Assembly: GCA_030427485.1 (NCBI GenBank)
Contig: JAUICG010000012.1
Location: forward strand, 62,001-126,000
Reading direction: 5' to 3'
Length of the DNA stretch: 64,000 bases
DNA from: Gammaproteobacteria bacterium
GTDB taxonomy: Bacteria; Pseudomonadota; Gammaproteobacteria; Pseudomonadales; Halieaceae
In this document: positions 34,627-43,642 of the stretch, in pieces
How the letters are laid out: each line of letters opens with the position of its first letter
Position numbering within the stretch: the stretch's first letter is position 1
Notes under the pieces: model-generated
What the model saw: only the letters and a program-made list of their open reading frames with translations
Told to the model about the DNA's origin: nothing
Databases searched by the model: none
Translations under genes and position numbers: made by a program

Positions 34627-36150
34627 TTACTGGAATACGGCCCTGACCTTCGCCTTGAGCACCTTGCCGGTGGCTGTCTTGGGCAGTTCGTCCAGCACCC
34701 GGTAGTGCTTCGGCCGCTTGAACCTCGCCAGGTGATCCTGGCAGAATCGGTCGATGTCTGCGGTGTCGATCGCAGCGCCCGGTTGCGGGACCAGCGCAGC
34801 GGCCACCGACTCTCCCCACAGCGCGTCGGTTATACCGAGCACACAGGCCTCCCGCACAGCCGTGTGCTGCAGCAGTACTTCCTCGACCTCGCGCGGGTAG
34901 ATGTTGGTGCCGCCGCTGATGATCAGGTCTTTGGAACGATCCTTCAGCGTGAGCACGTTGTCGCTGTCGAAGCAGCCGATGTCCCCGGTGTGCAGCCAGC
35001 CGTTGCGCAGGGTTTCAGCGCTCGCGCCCTCGTTGTGCCAGTAGCCGCTCATCACGGTGTCGCCGCGCACCACGATTTCGCCCGACTCACCGGCGGGCAG
35101 GGGGGTGCCGTCAGCGCCGATCACGGCCACTTCCACATCGCGAAACGGCTTGCCCACCGAGCCGAGGAAATCCAGCGCATTGTTCTCGAAGGCCTGGTAC
35201 ATCTGCTGCTTGTTCATCGCGGTGATGGTCATTGGCGTTTCGCCCTGGCCGTAGATCTGAGCCAGTTTGGGGCCGAATTTCTGCAGCGCGCTGAGGCAGT
35301 CCTGGACGTAGAGTGGCCCGCCGCCAAGCACCAGCGTCTTCAGGCCGGGCAGGCTGCCCGTCGACGGATTGGCGAGGAGTCGCTGCAGCATCGTGGGTGC
35401 GGCAAACAGGGTGCAGTGTTGAAAATGGTCGACCAGTTCGAGCAGTTCGTCTTCCTTGAACTTGCCCGATAGCGGTACCACCTGGGACGCCCCTTTGATC
35501 ACGTGAGGTATGATGTACAGGCCGGAACCGTGGCTCATCGGCGCCGCGTGGACGAGATTGTCCCGGTCGCTTACCTCATCCACGTCACAGAAGTAGCAGT
35601 CGGCCATCGCCAGCAGGTTGCGGTGCGACAGCGTGGCGCCTTTCGGGCGCCCGGTGGTGCCGCTGGTGTAGAACAGCCAGGCCGGAAGTGCTGCGTCCTG
35701 TGGTGTTGCCGGCAGGGTGTTCTCGTCAGCGTCCTCGATCGATGCCGAGACTTCCGGGGACCCGACAGCCAGCAGTTTGACCGCGGCGCCGGCAGCGGCG
35801 GTGGCCTGCCGCAGGGTGTCCGCCAGGTCCGCGGTGACGAAGCAGACCCGTGCGCCCGAGTGTTCCAGCATGTACTGGAAGTCGGACGCGTGGCCCTTGG
35901 CATTCATCGGCACGGCAATCGCGCCGAGGCGCCAGCAGGCGTACAGAATCTCGACGAACTGGGGGCAGTTGCCCATCGCCAGGCCGACGCAATCGCCCTG
36001 GGAGATACCCAGTTGCTGCATCGCCGCGGCGAGTTTTTGCGTCCTGCGTTCGAGATCACGCCACGAGAGATACGGCGCCTTTCCGTGGTATATGGCGATC
36101 CTGTCGCCCAGCGCTGTGGCCGAGTGACCCAGGGAGTCTGCGATATTCAC
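34627..36150 (-). CDS. AMP-forming acyl-CoA synthetase
   Basis: Encodes 507 residues from a GTG start. Canonical motifs: FYTSGTTGRPKGATLSHRN, IYGQGETPM in place of the YGxTE motif, WLHTGDIGCFD, LKDRSKDLIISGGTNIYPREVEE and PKTATGKVLKAK with the catalytic lysine. It belongs to the long-chain/aryl acid group. Last gene of a five-gene minus-strand run (ligase, MaoC-like, SDR, hydratase, ligase). Confidence 0.92.
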   Translation of the reverse strand: MNIADSLGHSATALGDRIAIYHGKAPYLSWRDLERRTQKLAAAMQQLGISQGDCVGLAMGNCPQFVEILYACWRLGAIAVPMNAKGHASDFQYMLEHSGARVCFVTADLADTLRQATAAAGAAVKLLAVGSPEVSASIEDADENTLPATPQDAALPAWLFYTSGTTGRPKGATLSHRNLLAMADCYFCDVDEVSDRDNLVHAAPMSHGSGLYIIPHVIKGASQVVPLSGKFKEDELLELVDHFQHCTLFAAPTMLQRLLANPSTGSLPGLKTLVLGGGPLYVQDCLSALQKFGPKLAQIYGQGETPMTITAMNKQQMYQAFENNALDFLGSVGKPFRDVEVAVIGADGTPLPAGESGEIVVRGDTVMSGYWHNEGASAETLRNGWLHTGDIGCFDSDNVLTLKDRSKDLIISGGTNIYPREVEEVLLQHTAVREACVLGITDALWGESVAAALVPQPGAAIDTADIDRFCQDHLARFKRPKHYRVLDELPKTATGKVLKAKVRAVFQ

Positions 36151-36181
36151 AGGAATTTACCCGCCCGCGTTGACAGGCATG

Positions 36182-36949
36182 TCAGCGACCCTGCCACTGC
36201 GGCCGCCGCTTCTCGGCAAACGCCCGGGGCCCCTCCTGGGCATCTTCGCTGTTGTAGCAGTACTCGGAGGCATGCCTGGCCGCCTGCAGCGCCGCCGAGC
36301 GGCCCATCTCGGTCGACAGCATCACGGTCTCCCGCGCCGCCCGCACCGACAGCGGGGCGCCATCGAGAATCTCGTTGGCCAACTCTATCGCCGCATCCAG
36401 CAGTTGCCCGGGTTCGGCGAGTCGATTCACCAGCCCGATCTCGTAGGCGCGCTGCGCGCTGATGGGCTTGCCGGTGAGCAGTATCTCCATCATGATCCGC
36501 TGCGGAATCATATGGATCAGCGGGGCGGCCCACGGCGAGCTTCTCCCGACCTTGACTTCGGTGACAGCGAATTTCGCGCTGGTACTGGCGACGCAGAGAT
36601 CGCAGGCCTGGGCAATCATCCAGCCGCCCGCGAAGGCTACGCCGTTGACAGCGGCAATCGTCGGCTTGGACAGCTCCACCGTATCATAGGGCTGCGGAAA
36701 CATGTCCCGCGGCGGTACCTTCATCCCGGTTTCGACCATTTCCTTCAGGTCGCCGCCGGCGCAAAAAGCCTTTTCGCCGGCGCCGGTGAGAATCGCCACG
36801 CGCAGTTCGGGGCTGCGCTCGAATCGCTCCCAGGCGTCGAACAGCCCCGCGCGAATCTCCCGGCTCAACGCATTGCGCGTGTCCGGTCGGTTCAGTGTAA
36901 TGATCGCGATGCCGTCATCGCGCGCGTCAAACAGTACCGCGTCGCCCAT
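36182..36949 (-). CDS. Enoyl-CoA hydratase/isomerase (crotonase)
   Basis: Encodes 255 residues, standard family length. Conserved: ITLNRPDTRNALS, the oxyanion-hole region AFCAGGDLKEM and VAFAGGWMIAQACD. At the first catalytic glutamate position (GGxxE in true hydratases) there is Met, while the second (TEVKVG) keeps Glu. That pattern fits an isomerase or another crotonase reaction better than a standard hydratase. It is 31 bp from the downstream ligase. Confidence 0.88.
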   Translation of the reverse strand: MGDAVLFDARDDGIAIITLNRPDTRNALSREIRAGLFDAWERFERSPELRVAILTGAGEKAFCAGGDLKEMVETGMKVPPRDMFPQPYDTVELSKPTIAAVNGVAFAGGWMIAQACDLCVASTSAKFAVTEVKVGRSSPWAAPLIHMIPQRIMMEILLTGKPISAQRAYEIGLVNRLAEPGQLLDAAIELANEILDGAPLSVRAARETVMLSTEMGRSAALQAARHASEYCYNSEDAQEGPRAFAEKRRPQWQGR

Positions 36950-36987
36950 GTGTATCCCTGTCCCTGCTGATTGAAAGTTGCCGACAA

Positions 36988-37911
36988 CTATACCGGGTCG
37001 TCGGGCGTGTTCGCCATAGCGAAACTGTAGCGCAGATGATCGATGTGACCGGAGGGGACGACCGGGAAAACCACCGGCTCCGAGGAGTTTCGGATGGTGT
37101 CGATCTGTTCGGCGACCTGTTCGATGCTCCAGTCCGCTTGATAGACGCCGGGCGTCTCGGTCGCGTAGGCGCGGGCCATGCGGCCGCCAATCGCGATCAG
37201 CATTTCTCCCGAGACAGAGCAGGATTCATGGGCCAGCCAGCCCACCGCGGGGGCAACGAGTTCAGGCTGCATCGGCGGGTAGGCACTGGTGTCCAGCCCG
37301 TCGGCCATGCGCGTTACCGCTGCCGGAATGATGACATTGCTTTTCACGCCGTGCGCCGCACCTTCCAGCGCCGCGACATTCGCCAGGCCGATCAGGCCCG
37401 CCTTGGCGACACAGTAGTTGGCCACGTTCTGGTTGCCGTACAAGGCGTTGATCGACGCGGTCAGCACGATGCGCCCGTAACCGGCTTTGCACATTGCCGG
37501 GAATGCCGCGCGCACGACATGGAAGCCGCCGCGCAGATGCACGTCCAGGACAGTTTCGAAATCCTCGACGCTCATCTCGGCGAGCGGCGCGCGGCGAACG
37601 ATACCGGCGTTATGGATCAGGATATCGATGCGACCGTAGTGTTGCAGCGCGTCGTCGGCAATGGCCTGCCCGCCCTCGGGCGTGGCCACGGATGCGGTAC
37701 TGGCGACCGCGTCGCCGCCAGCGTCCCGGATCTCCCGCACAACCTCAGCGGCAGGGCCTTCATCGGTGGCTTCTCCCTGCATGCTGACACCGGGATCGTT
37801 GACGACCACTTTTGCGCCCCGGGAGGCGAGCAGCAGGGCATAGGCCCGGCCCAGCCCCCTGCCGGCGCCGGTTATCACCGCGACGCGATCGTCGAATCGT
37901 AACTCCGTCAT
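36988..37911 (-). CDS. SDR, HSD17B4/MFE-2 N-terminal-domain type
   Basis: Encodes 307 residues and is a close paralogue of the SDR at 24730 (same NDPGV cofactor loop, same HIDHLRYSFAMA tail). Ser (LTASINA), Tyr and Lys (YCVAK) are present. Acts on beta-hydroxyacyl-CoA by family analogy. The paired copies suggest that the two operons carry out parallel rounds of beta-oxidation on different acids. Confidence 0.92.
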   Translation of the reverse strand: MTELRFDDRVAVITGAGRGLGRAYALLLASRGAKVVVNDPGVSMQGEATDEGPAAEVVREIRDAGGDAVASTASVATPEGGQAIADDALQHYGRIDILIHNAGIVRRAPLAEMSVEDFETVLDVHLRGGFHVVRAAFPAMCKAGYGRIVLTASINALYGNQNVANYCVAKAGLIGLANVAALEGAAHGVKSNVIIPAAVTRMADGLDTSAYPPMQPELVAPAVGWLAHESCSVSGEMLIAIGGRMARAYATETPGVYQADWSIEQVAEQIDTIRNSSEPVVFPVVPSGHIDHLRYSFAMANTPDDPV

Positions 37912-37947
37912 TGCAAAACCCCTGTCGGTCCCGGTTTCGTGCGGGGA

Positions 37948-39075
37948 TTATCCCCGGCTGGGCAATTCCACGACCGCCGCACCCGACGCGGACAGCTCGC
38001 CGCGATGGGTTTCAGCGCGCTGGGCGATTTCCACCAGGTGCTTGCCGTCTTCCTCGAACTTGCGCGTTACCGTGCCGTCGATCAGTACCACGTCACCGTC
38101 CGGGTTGTGCCGGCGTATCTGGCACTTGCTCTTGTGCAGGAAGCCGTCGTCGCCCATCCAGTTGGTGAGCTGGTGGGTGAGCCAGGAGCAGCGCTCCGGA
38201 CCGTAATCGTAGGCGCCGGGCGCGCCGACGGCGAGCGCGAAATCCTCGTCCCAGTGAACGCGCTCGGGGCAGTCGGGCACATTGAAGCGGTTCTTGATGC
38301 CGAGGCCGGGGTGCTTCTGCTGCATCTTCCACGCCAGCTTGTTGGCGCGGATGTAGAGGCCGCCCCAGCCCTGTGCGTAACAGATGAAACCGGTCACCGT
38401 CATCGGGCCCTTCATCATGCGGGGGAGTTCATCACCTTCCTGCACATCCTCCCAGTAGCGGGGGGTGGCGCCGCGAATTTCCTCGGCGGCATACAGCTTG
38501 CCCAGGTTCGCCAGTTCCTCGTCGGTGAAGGGCTCCACCACCCCTTTTACGTCGGTGTACTTGGTGCCGCGTTCACGCGCTTCATCGCGGTCGGTGCGGA
38601 ACACCCAGCTGTCAGCCCCGGCGACCTTGTCCCCGTGCTGGTTGAAGAAGTCCACATGGTAGATCTGCTGGAACGAGCGGCCGGCGAATCGTGTCTGGTG
38701 TTCGATCAGGTCCTTCAGGTGGGCCTCGGTGGTAATCGTATCGTTGCGCAGCACGGGTTTGTGCCAGGTCCAGTCGGCGCCGGCCCACATCGCGTGAATC
38801 CCTGAAAGCCCGCCACAGTAGCCGGAGATGATCCGGTCGGTCGAGAACAGGAAGCTGGGCAGCGCGACAATCGAGCCGTACTTTGTGTTCGCCGCGTAGT
38901 CGGGATCACACCACAGCGGGTTGTCATCACCTATACCGTGGGCGTAGTGGCGTATCGCGTCACGGGTTGCCTCGTGGTTCCACGGCTCGATGGTGTCGGT
39001 GATCTTCACGCCAATACGACTGCGGAGATCGTCCAGGCCCTGTTCGGTTATTTTCGGAAATCGGTCGGCTGACAT
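37948..39075 (-). CDS. MaoC-like / FAS1-like dehydratase-domain protein
   Basis: Encodes 375 residues with AAGGAG before the ATG. The first half carries a MaoC-type stretch, GIGDDNPLWCDPDYAANTKYGSIVALPSFL, resembling the hydratase D..NPxH motif but with Trp where His is usual. The second half is a second hot-dog (YWEDVQEGDELPRM ... VTRKFEEDGKHLVEIAQRAE). A distant paralogue of the gene at 21633. It likely hydrates or dehydrates a CoA-bound intermediate next to the MFE-2-type SDR. Confidence 0.8.
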   Translation of the reverse strand: MSADRFPKITEQGLDDLRSRIGVKITDTIEPWNHEATRDAIRHYAHGIGDDNPLWCDPDYAANTKYGSIVALPSFLFSTDRIISGYCGGLSGIHAMWAGADWTWHKPVLRNDTITTEAHLKDLIEHQTRFAGRSFQQIYHVDFFNQHGDKVAGADSWVFRTDRDEARERGTKYTDVKGVVEPFTDEELANLGKLYAAEEIRGATPRYWEDVQEGDELPRMMKGPMTVTGFICYAQGWGGLYIRANKLAWKMQQKHPGLGIKNRFNVPDCPERVHWDEDFALAVGAPGAYDYGPERCSWLTHQLTNWMGDDGFLHKSKCQIRRHNPDGDVVLIDGTVTRKFEEDGKHLVEIAQRAETHRGELSASGAAVVELPSRG

Positions 39076-39109
39076 AGTGTAGTTCTCCTTGGATAGCTAT
39101 CTGAAGTCT

Positions 39110-40669
39110 TCAGTTGTGGGCCGCGGCAGCGGCTTCCCGGTCACGCAGTACCTTGCGGTGGACCTTGCCGGCGGGGGTTTTGGGTAGTTCATCCACGAAC
39201 ACGATGTGCCGGGGATATTCATGCTGCGCCAGGCGCTGGCGCGTGAAATTCTGCAGTTCCTCTATGTAGGCGTCGTCGGGTGCGCGCCTGCTGACGACAA
39301 ACGCCTTGGCGACCTGCCCGCGCGTCTCGTCGGGCACGCCGATGACCGCGACCTCCTGGACGTCATCGTGCTTCAACAGGGTGTTCTCTATCTCCACCGC
39401 GCTCATGGTCCAGCCGGCTGAAATGATAACGTCGTCGGCGCGACCGCAGTGATACAGGTAGCCGCTCGCGTCAACTTTGGCAAGGTCCTTGGTCGTCTCC
39501 CAGTGGTCGCGTTTCCACAGCATCAGTTCGCCCACTTCGTCGGGCGCCGTCGGCGTGCCGTCCGCCCTGTGCACCTCGAGTTTCAGTCCCGGTATGGGCT
39601 TGCCCAGCGCTCCCGGCTTGACCTCGTAGTCCTGTGCCCCGGGAAAGTTGACCAGCACCACGCCGATCTCCGTGGTGCCGTACATGCTGCAGGCCGGGGT
39701 GTGAAACGTGTCCTCGATGAACTCAAGCGTCGCCGGGTCACAGGGTTCGCCGGTGAAGGACAGTTTCTCCAGCGCGAATTTGAATTTTCCCGCTTCGCCG
39801 GAGTTTTTCATCATCCGGTAATGCGTGGCGGCGGCCGACATATTGGTGATTCTATAGTCCTGCAGCCCTTTCATCAGTCGCACGGGGTCGAAGCGGCCGG
39901 CGAAAGTACCCGTGGTGACACCCAGTGCCAGCGGCGCCAGCGTGCCGTGCCACAGGCCGTGGCCCCACGCGGGAGAGGACGGGCAGAAGTATTCGTCGCC
40001 AGGCCGGATGCCGGTACCGTACAGCGCGGCGTACATCAGCGTAACGATCGAGCGGTGGGTATGCTTCACCGCGGCGGGCAGTTCGCGTGTCGTGCCAGAG
40101 GTGTACTGGAACACGGCGAGGTCGTCGGCCCGCGTGTTGCCGGCAAAATGGGTCGGGTAGTGACTGATCTGTTCGAGCAGGCTGGCGTCCGCGGTGACGA
40201 CGCGCAAGTCCTCTACCTGGTTGGCGATGTCCGCTTTTTCCGCATTGGTCACCAGCAGGCGCGGTTTGCAATCGTCGACGCGCAGGCGCAGGCCATCCAG
40301 GCCGAAAAGCGTGAACAGGGGTACGCTGATAGCACCCATCATCATGGCGCCAAACAGGCTGGTGTAAAAAGGCAGTGAAGGTTCCAGCATGAAGGCGATC
40401 CGGTCGCCGGGCTCGATGCCGTTGTCGACCAGCCAGTGCGCAAACTGCGCGGAACTCGCGGCAATCACATCGAAGCTGAGGATTTCATCGCTGCCATCGG
40501 CGTGCGCGATGCGCACCGCTGTGCGACCCGTGCCGTCGGCGTGGCGGGTCATGCATTCGTGGGCGATATTCAGGTAGTCGCGATCGCCGTCAAACAACTC
40601 CCACAACGCGGCAGAACTGGCGTGCGCCAGCGCATCCGCGTAAGAGGTGTATTCAGTCAGTTTTGGCAT
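39110..40669 (-). CDS. AMP-forming acyl-CoA ligase (acyl-CoA synthetase family with TSGTTRELP motif)
   Basis: Encodes 519 residues; ATG 40669 follows GGTGGA. A3 loop is YTSGTTRELPAAVKHTHR, where the usual GxPKG is replaced, a variant I recall from other ligases of this subgroup. Downstream motifs are MYGTTEIGV, YLYHCGRADDVIISAGWTMSAVEIE and PKTPAGKVHRKVLR. First gene of the five-gene minus-strand run, divergent from the IclR regulator. Confidence 0.88.
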   Translation of the reverse strand: MPKLTEYTSYADALAHASSAALWELFDGDRDYLNIAHECMTRHADGTGRTAVRIAHADGSDEILSFDVIAASSAQFAHWLVDNGIEPGDRIAFMLEPSLPFYTSLFGAMMMGAISVPLFTLFGLDGLRLRVDDCKPRLLVTNAEKADIANQVEDLRVVTADASLLEQISHYPTHFAGNTRADDLAVFQYTSGTTRELPAAVKHTHRSIVTLMYAALYGTGIRPGDEYFCPSSPAWGHGLWHGTLAPLALGVTTGTFAGRFDPVRLMKGLQDYRITNMSAAATHYRMMKNSGEAGKFKFALEKLSFTGEPCDPATLEFIEDTFHTPACSMYGTTEIGVVLVNFPGAQDYEVKPGALGKPIPGLKLEVHRADGTPTAPDEVGELMLWKRDHWETTKDLAKVDASGYLYHCGRADDVIISAGWTMSAVEIENTLLKHDDVQEVAVIGVPDETRGQVAKAFVVSRRAPDDAYIEELQNFTRQRLAQHEYPRHIVFVDELPKTPAGKVHRKVLRDREAAAAAHN

Positions 40670-40741
40670 TGATCCACCGCCGGATTGTTTGAATTTGACG
40701 CTGCTTCTCAGGAGGGGGCACAATGCCACAAAAAATTTTTG

Positions 40742-40777
40742 TTGTAAATACTGAATAATATTCTATATATTGAATAT
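40742..40777. promoter_or_regulatory. AT-rich promoter with palindromes upstream of iclR
   Basis: A possible -35 TTGTAA (40742-40747) and -10 TATATT (40766-40771) lie 18 bp apart. The -10 is bracketed by a perfect inverted repeat ATATTC (40758-40763)/GAATAT (40772-40777), and GAATAATATTC (40753-40763) is itself a palindrome. The place fits autoregulation by the IclR gene that follows, and could also act on the divergent ligase operon. Confidence 0.45.
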
Positions 40778-40829
40778 CTGGTCGGCTGCTGAATGGCCCC
40801 GGCCTATACGAATGCAACACGGAGTTACC

Positions 40830-41645
40830 ATGACCACGCGAACAAGGCGCACTTCCGAGGAAGACCGTAAACTCGCCAAAACCCTGAAAGAGAGCAAGGC
40901 GCCGGCCATCTCACGCGCCGCCGCCATTTTGCGGCTGTTGGGAAAGAGCGAGGCGCCGCTGGGTCTGCAGGCGATAGCCCGCGCGCTGGGATTGGTGCCG
41001 AGCACCTGCCTCTACGTGCTCAGGGCGCTGGTCGCGGAAGAGTTCGTGGCTTTCGATCCCGATACCAAGCGCTACTCGCTGGAGGCGGGGGTACTCACGC
41101 TCGCGCGGCACTGGCTCAAGCGCAACCAGTTTACGGACCTGGTGCAACCCGAACTGGATCGTCTCAGCCAGGCGTTTGACGTGACGATGCTCGGGGTGAA
41201 TATCGTGGGCCTGGATCACATGATTGTCGTCGCCGTTTCGCAATCGGGGAACAACTTCCAGCTCAGCGCGCAGATCGGTAGTCGCTTTCCGGCATTGATC
41301 AGCGCCACTGGCCGCTGTATCGCGGCATTCGGCGGTTACCCGGATGCTGAACTGGAATCGCGCTTCAATACCCTGCGCTGGGATGATCCGCCGACGCTGG
41401 ACGAGTGGAAGGGACAGGTCGAGCAGACGCGGGCGCAGGGCTTTGGCGTCGATGAGGGCAATTACATAACCGGTGTGACCGTGGTTGCCGCCCCCGTCTG
41501 GAAGTCGCGCGGCGCCCTCAGCCATGCGGTGGTGGCCACCGGCATCGGTAGCGCCCTGAAGCGAACGGGCCTGCCGCCACTGCAGGATGCATTGCTGTCT
41601 TCGGCGCAAACACTGACGGTGCAGCTCGGCGGGGAGCCCGCGTAG
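40830..41645 (+). CDS. IclR-family transcriptional regulator
   Basis: Encodes 271 residues from ATG 40830 after CACGGAG; ATG 40812 is possible. N-terminal winged helix-turn-helix (SRAAAILRLLGKSEAPLGLQAIARALGLVPSTCLYVLRAL), then the IclR effector domain (GLDHMIVVAVSQSGNNFQLSAQIGSRFPALISATGRCIAAFG). IclR regulators often sense aromatic or organic acids. It is divergent from the five-gene ligase operon and 40 bp upstream of a luciferase-like gene, which it probably controls too. Confidence 0.93.
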   Translation: MTTRTRRTSEEDRKLAKTLKESKAPAISRAAAILRLLGKSEAPLGLQAIARALGLVPSTCLYVLRALVAEEFVAFDPDTKRYSLEAGVLTLARHWLKRNQFTDLVQPELDRLSQAFDVTMLGVNIVGLDHMIVVAVSQSGNNFQLSAQIGSRFPALISATGRCIAAFGGYPDAELESRFNTLRWDDPPTLDEWKGQVEQTRAQGFGVDEGNYITGVTVVAAPVWKSRGALSHAVVATGIGSALKRTGLPPLQDALLSSAQTLTVQLGGEPA

Positions 41646-41685
41646 CTGCGCCACGGAAACGATACCCTGACGGGAGGAGGCCGGT

Positions 41686-42606
41686 TTGAAATTTTGTTTT
41701 GCGATGCCCCATATGCTGCGCCTGAAGGCCACCATGCAGCCGTGGGAGCAGCAGGTGAACGGCCGTGACCAGAAGCGAATGGCGCGCCAGGCGGAAATCC
41801 AGGGCTACGATATGCTCGCCGTGCCGGAACACTTCATTATCCCGGCCGAGCATCTGGAACTATCCGGCCCGCACTATTTTCATGGCGCCGCGGCACAGAG
41901 TTTCTATGCCGGGGCCACCGAGCACATCAGGGTCAATTCCTGCATCGCGCTGCTGCCGCTGCAACATCCAGTCGTTACCGCCAAGGCGCTGTCCACAATG
42001 GACTGGCTGAGCGGTGGCCGGGCGATGGTGACATTCGGCGTCGGCTGGCTGCAGAGGGAATTCGAGATCCTGGACGTGCCCTTTCGTGAGCGCGGCCGCA
42101 TGGCGGACGAGTACCTGGCCGCCATTCTGGAGTTGTGGACGAGCGAGACCCCCTGTTTCGAAGGGCGCTATGTGCGCTTCCGGGATGTCGTTTTCGAACC
42201 CAAGCCCGTGCAGAAGCCGCACTTGCCGGTGTGGATGGGGGGCGACAGCGACGCGGCCCTGCGCCGTGCGGCGCGCTTTGCCTCGGGCTGGTGGCCATTT
42301 CTCACGCCGCCGGATCAGCTGCGGGCGCGCATTGATTTCATCCACTCACAGCCTGATTTCCGCGGCGGGGAATTCGAGGTCATGTACGGTCTCGCCACCG
42401 CCCGCGTGGGGGAGGGGCATGCGGTGAATGCCGATTACCCCGCGCGGCCGGGGATGCCGGCCGGGGAAATCGTGGATGGCTTGTGCCGGCTGCGGGAGGC
42501 GGGCGTGACGATGAGTTCCGTACCCATTCCTCCGGTGCGGTCCATCGAGGAGTACCTGGATTACACGCAGTGGGTTATGGAAGAGATCAAGCCGTGCTTG
42601 CCCTGA
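41686..42606 (+). CDS. Luciferase-like (LLM-class) flavin or F420-dependent oxidoreductase
   Basis: Encodes 306 residues from a TTG start behind GGGAGGAGG. TIM-barrel LLM signatures: QAEIQGYDMLAVPEHF, LPLQHPVVTAKALSTMDWLSGGRAMVTFGVGWLQREFEILDVPFRERGRMADEYL, and LPVWMGGDSDAALRRAARFASGWWPF. This is the pattern of the subgroup often called F420-dependent, though some members use FMN. It ends one base before the convergent neighbour. Paralogue at 50129. Confidence 0.87.
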   Translation: MKFCFAMPHMLRLKATMQPWEQQVNGRDQKRMARQAEIQGYDMLAVPEHFIIPAEHLELSGPHYFHGAAAQSFYAGATEHIRVNSCIALLPLQHPVVTAKALSTMDWLSGGRAMVTFGVGWLQREFEILDVPFRERGRMADEYLAAILELWTSETPCFEGRYVRFRDVVFEPKPVQKPHLPVWMGGDSDAALRRAARFASGWWPFLTPPDQLRARIDFIHSQPDFRGGEFEVMYGLATARVGEGHAVNADYPARPGMPAGEIVDGLCRLREAGVTMSSVPIPPVRSIEEYLDYTQWVMEEIKPCLP

Positions 42607-42607
42607 A

Positions 42608-43642
42608 TCAGCGGATGATTTTACTGGCCTGTGAGGAGCGCTCAACCATGCCGCAACACTCCTCGCCGTCCCAGCGGTAGCGGGCGTGCGCCTGTTGCAC
42701 GACGGGAAATTCCGGCGGCACTACCGCTGAGCCCTTGTTCACGGAGCGGGTATTGATGAAGGTTGTCCCTGTCACCGACACGTTCCCGTCGGCGGTTTCC
42801 AGCACGAATGACACATCGTCACCACTGGCCCGCAAGCGGTCCAGCCAGGGTACCTGTATCGCCCTGGCGGGTTGCAGTACGCCGTCGCCGTTATACACAA
42901 ATCCCTCGTTGTAGCTGGGCTGGCCGTCCTCACGGGGCGGATAGGCATTGAATCCAAACGCCTTGCCACTGGGGAACACCGCCGATTGCCAGCAGTGCCC
43001 GAAGAAGCCTTCCAGGCGGCGCACACCCTGGCGGCGAATCCGCAATCCATTGCCCCTTACATCGAGCACCTTGTTCCCGACACGCAGCGAGCCCTGTGCG
43101 CGACACAGTTGCTCGTAGCGCGCGCTCATGTGCTCGCCCTGCTGGCCTGCCAGCGTTTGTGCCGCCTCTTTGCGCAGCGTACCGGGTGCCCAGGCCGGCA
43201 CCGCCATCGACAGGTCGAGGTCAAACGCGACCTCGACAGGGGATGGCGCATTGGCCAGCACGCCGTTGGCAAGCTGCGCCGCCGTGGTTTCGGGAGCCTG
43301 GCCCTGAAACGAAACCCGCCAGTGCGCAAACGGGGTCACGCACTGAAACCGGACCGGACCCGCCCCGCGGATCGTGGCCAGCCCACGCCCGTCAACGGCC
43401 GGCAGGGGCGGGTGACTTTCCCGCAAGCTGATGACGCGGCCGTCGGCGAACGCGATATCCAGCCAGATGTCCTGCGCCTCCCAGTTCGCGGCCAGGGCTT
43501 CAATGCCTATCCGCATGCCGAAGCCGCCGTCGGATGACTCGATCCACACGTTGACGGCCTCGCGAATCTCCGGGTCCTCGGGCTGTGTCGCCAGCATGTA
43601 TTCGCGGGCGGGATCGATGCCGCCGGATAGATCAACCGTCAC
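42608..43642 (-). CDS. Unknown beta-rich protein, AttH/CrtC-like or DUF7064-like
   Basis: Encodes 344 residues from GTG 43642, which overlaps the sulfotransferase stop as GTGA, so it is translationally coupled. No signal peptide or membrane segment. Patterned strands and segments such as VRFQCVTPFAHWRVSFQGQ and FFGHCWQSAVFPSGKAFGFNAYPPREDGQPSYNEGFVYNGDG recall lipocalin-like AttH/CrtC proteins that bind or hydrate lipophilic molecules. The assignment is tentative. It always sits last in this oxygenase operon. Confidence 0.45.
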   Translation of the reverse strand: MTVDLSGGIDPAREYMLATQPEDPEIREAVNVWIESSDGGFGMRIGIEALAANWEAQDIWLDIAFADGRVISLRESHPPLPAVDGRGLATIRGAGPVRFQCVTPFAHWRVSFQGQAPETTAAQLANGVLANAPSPVEVAFDLDLSMAVPAWAPGTLRKEAAQTLAGQQGEHMSARYEQLCRAQGSLRVGNKVLDVRGNGLRIRRQGVRRLEGFFGHCWQSAVFPSGKAFGFNAYPPREDGQPSYNEGFVYNGDGVLQPARAIQVPWLDRLRASGDDVSFVLETADGNVSVTGTTFINTRSVNKGSAVVPPEFPVVQQAHARYRWDGEECCGMVERSSQASKIIR

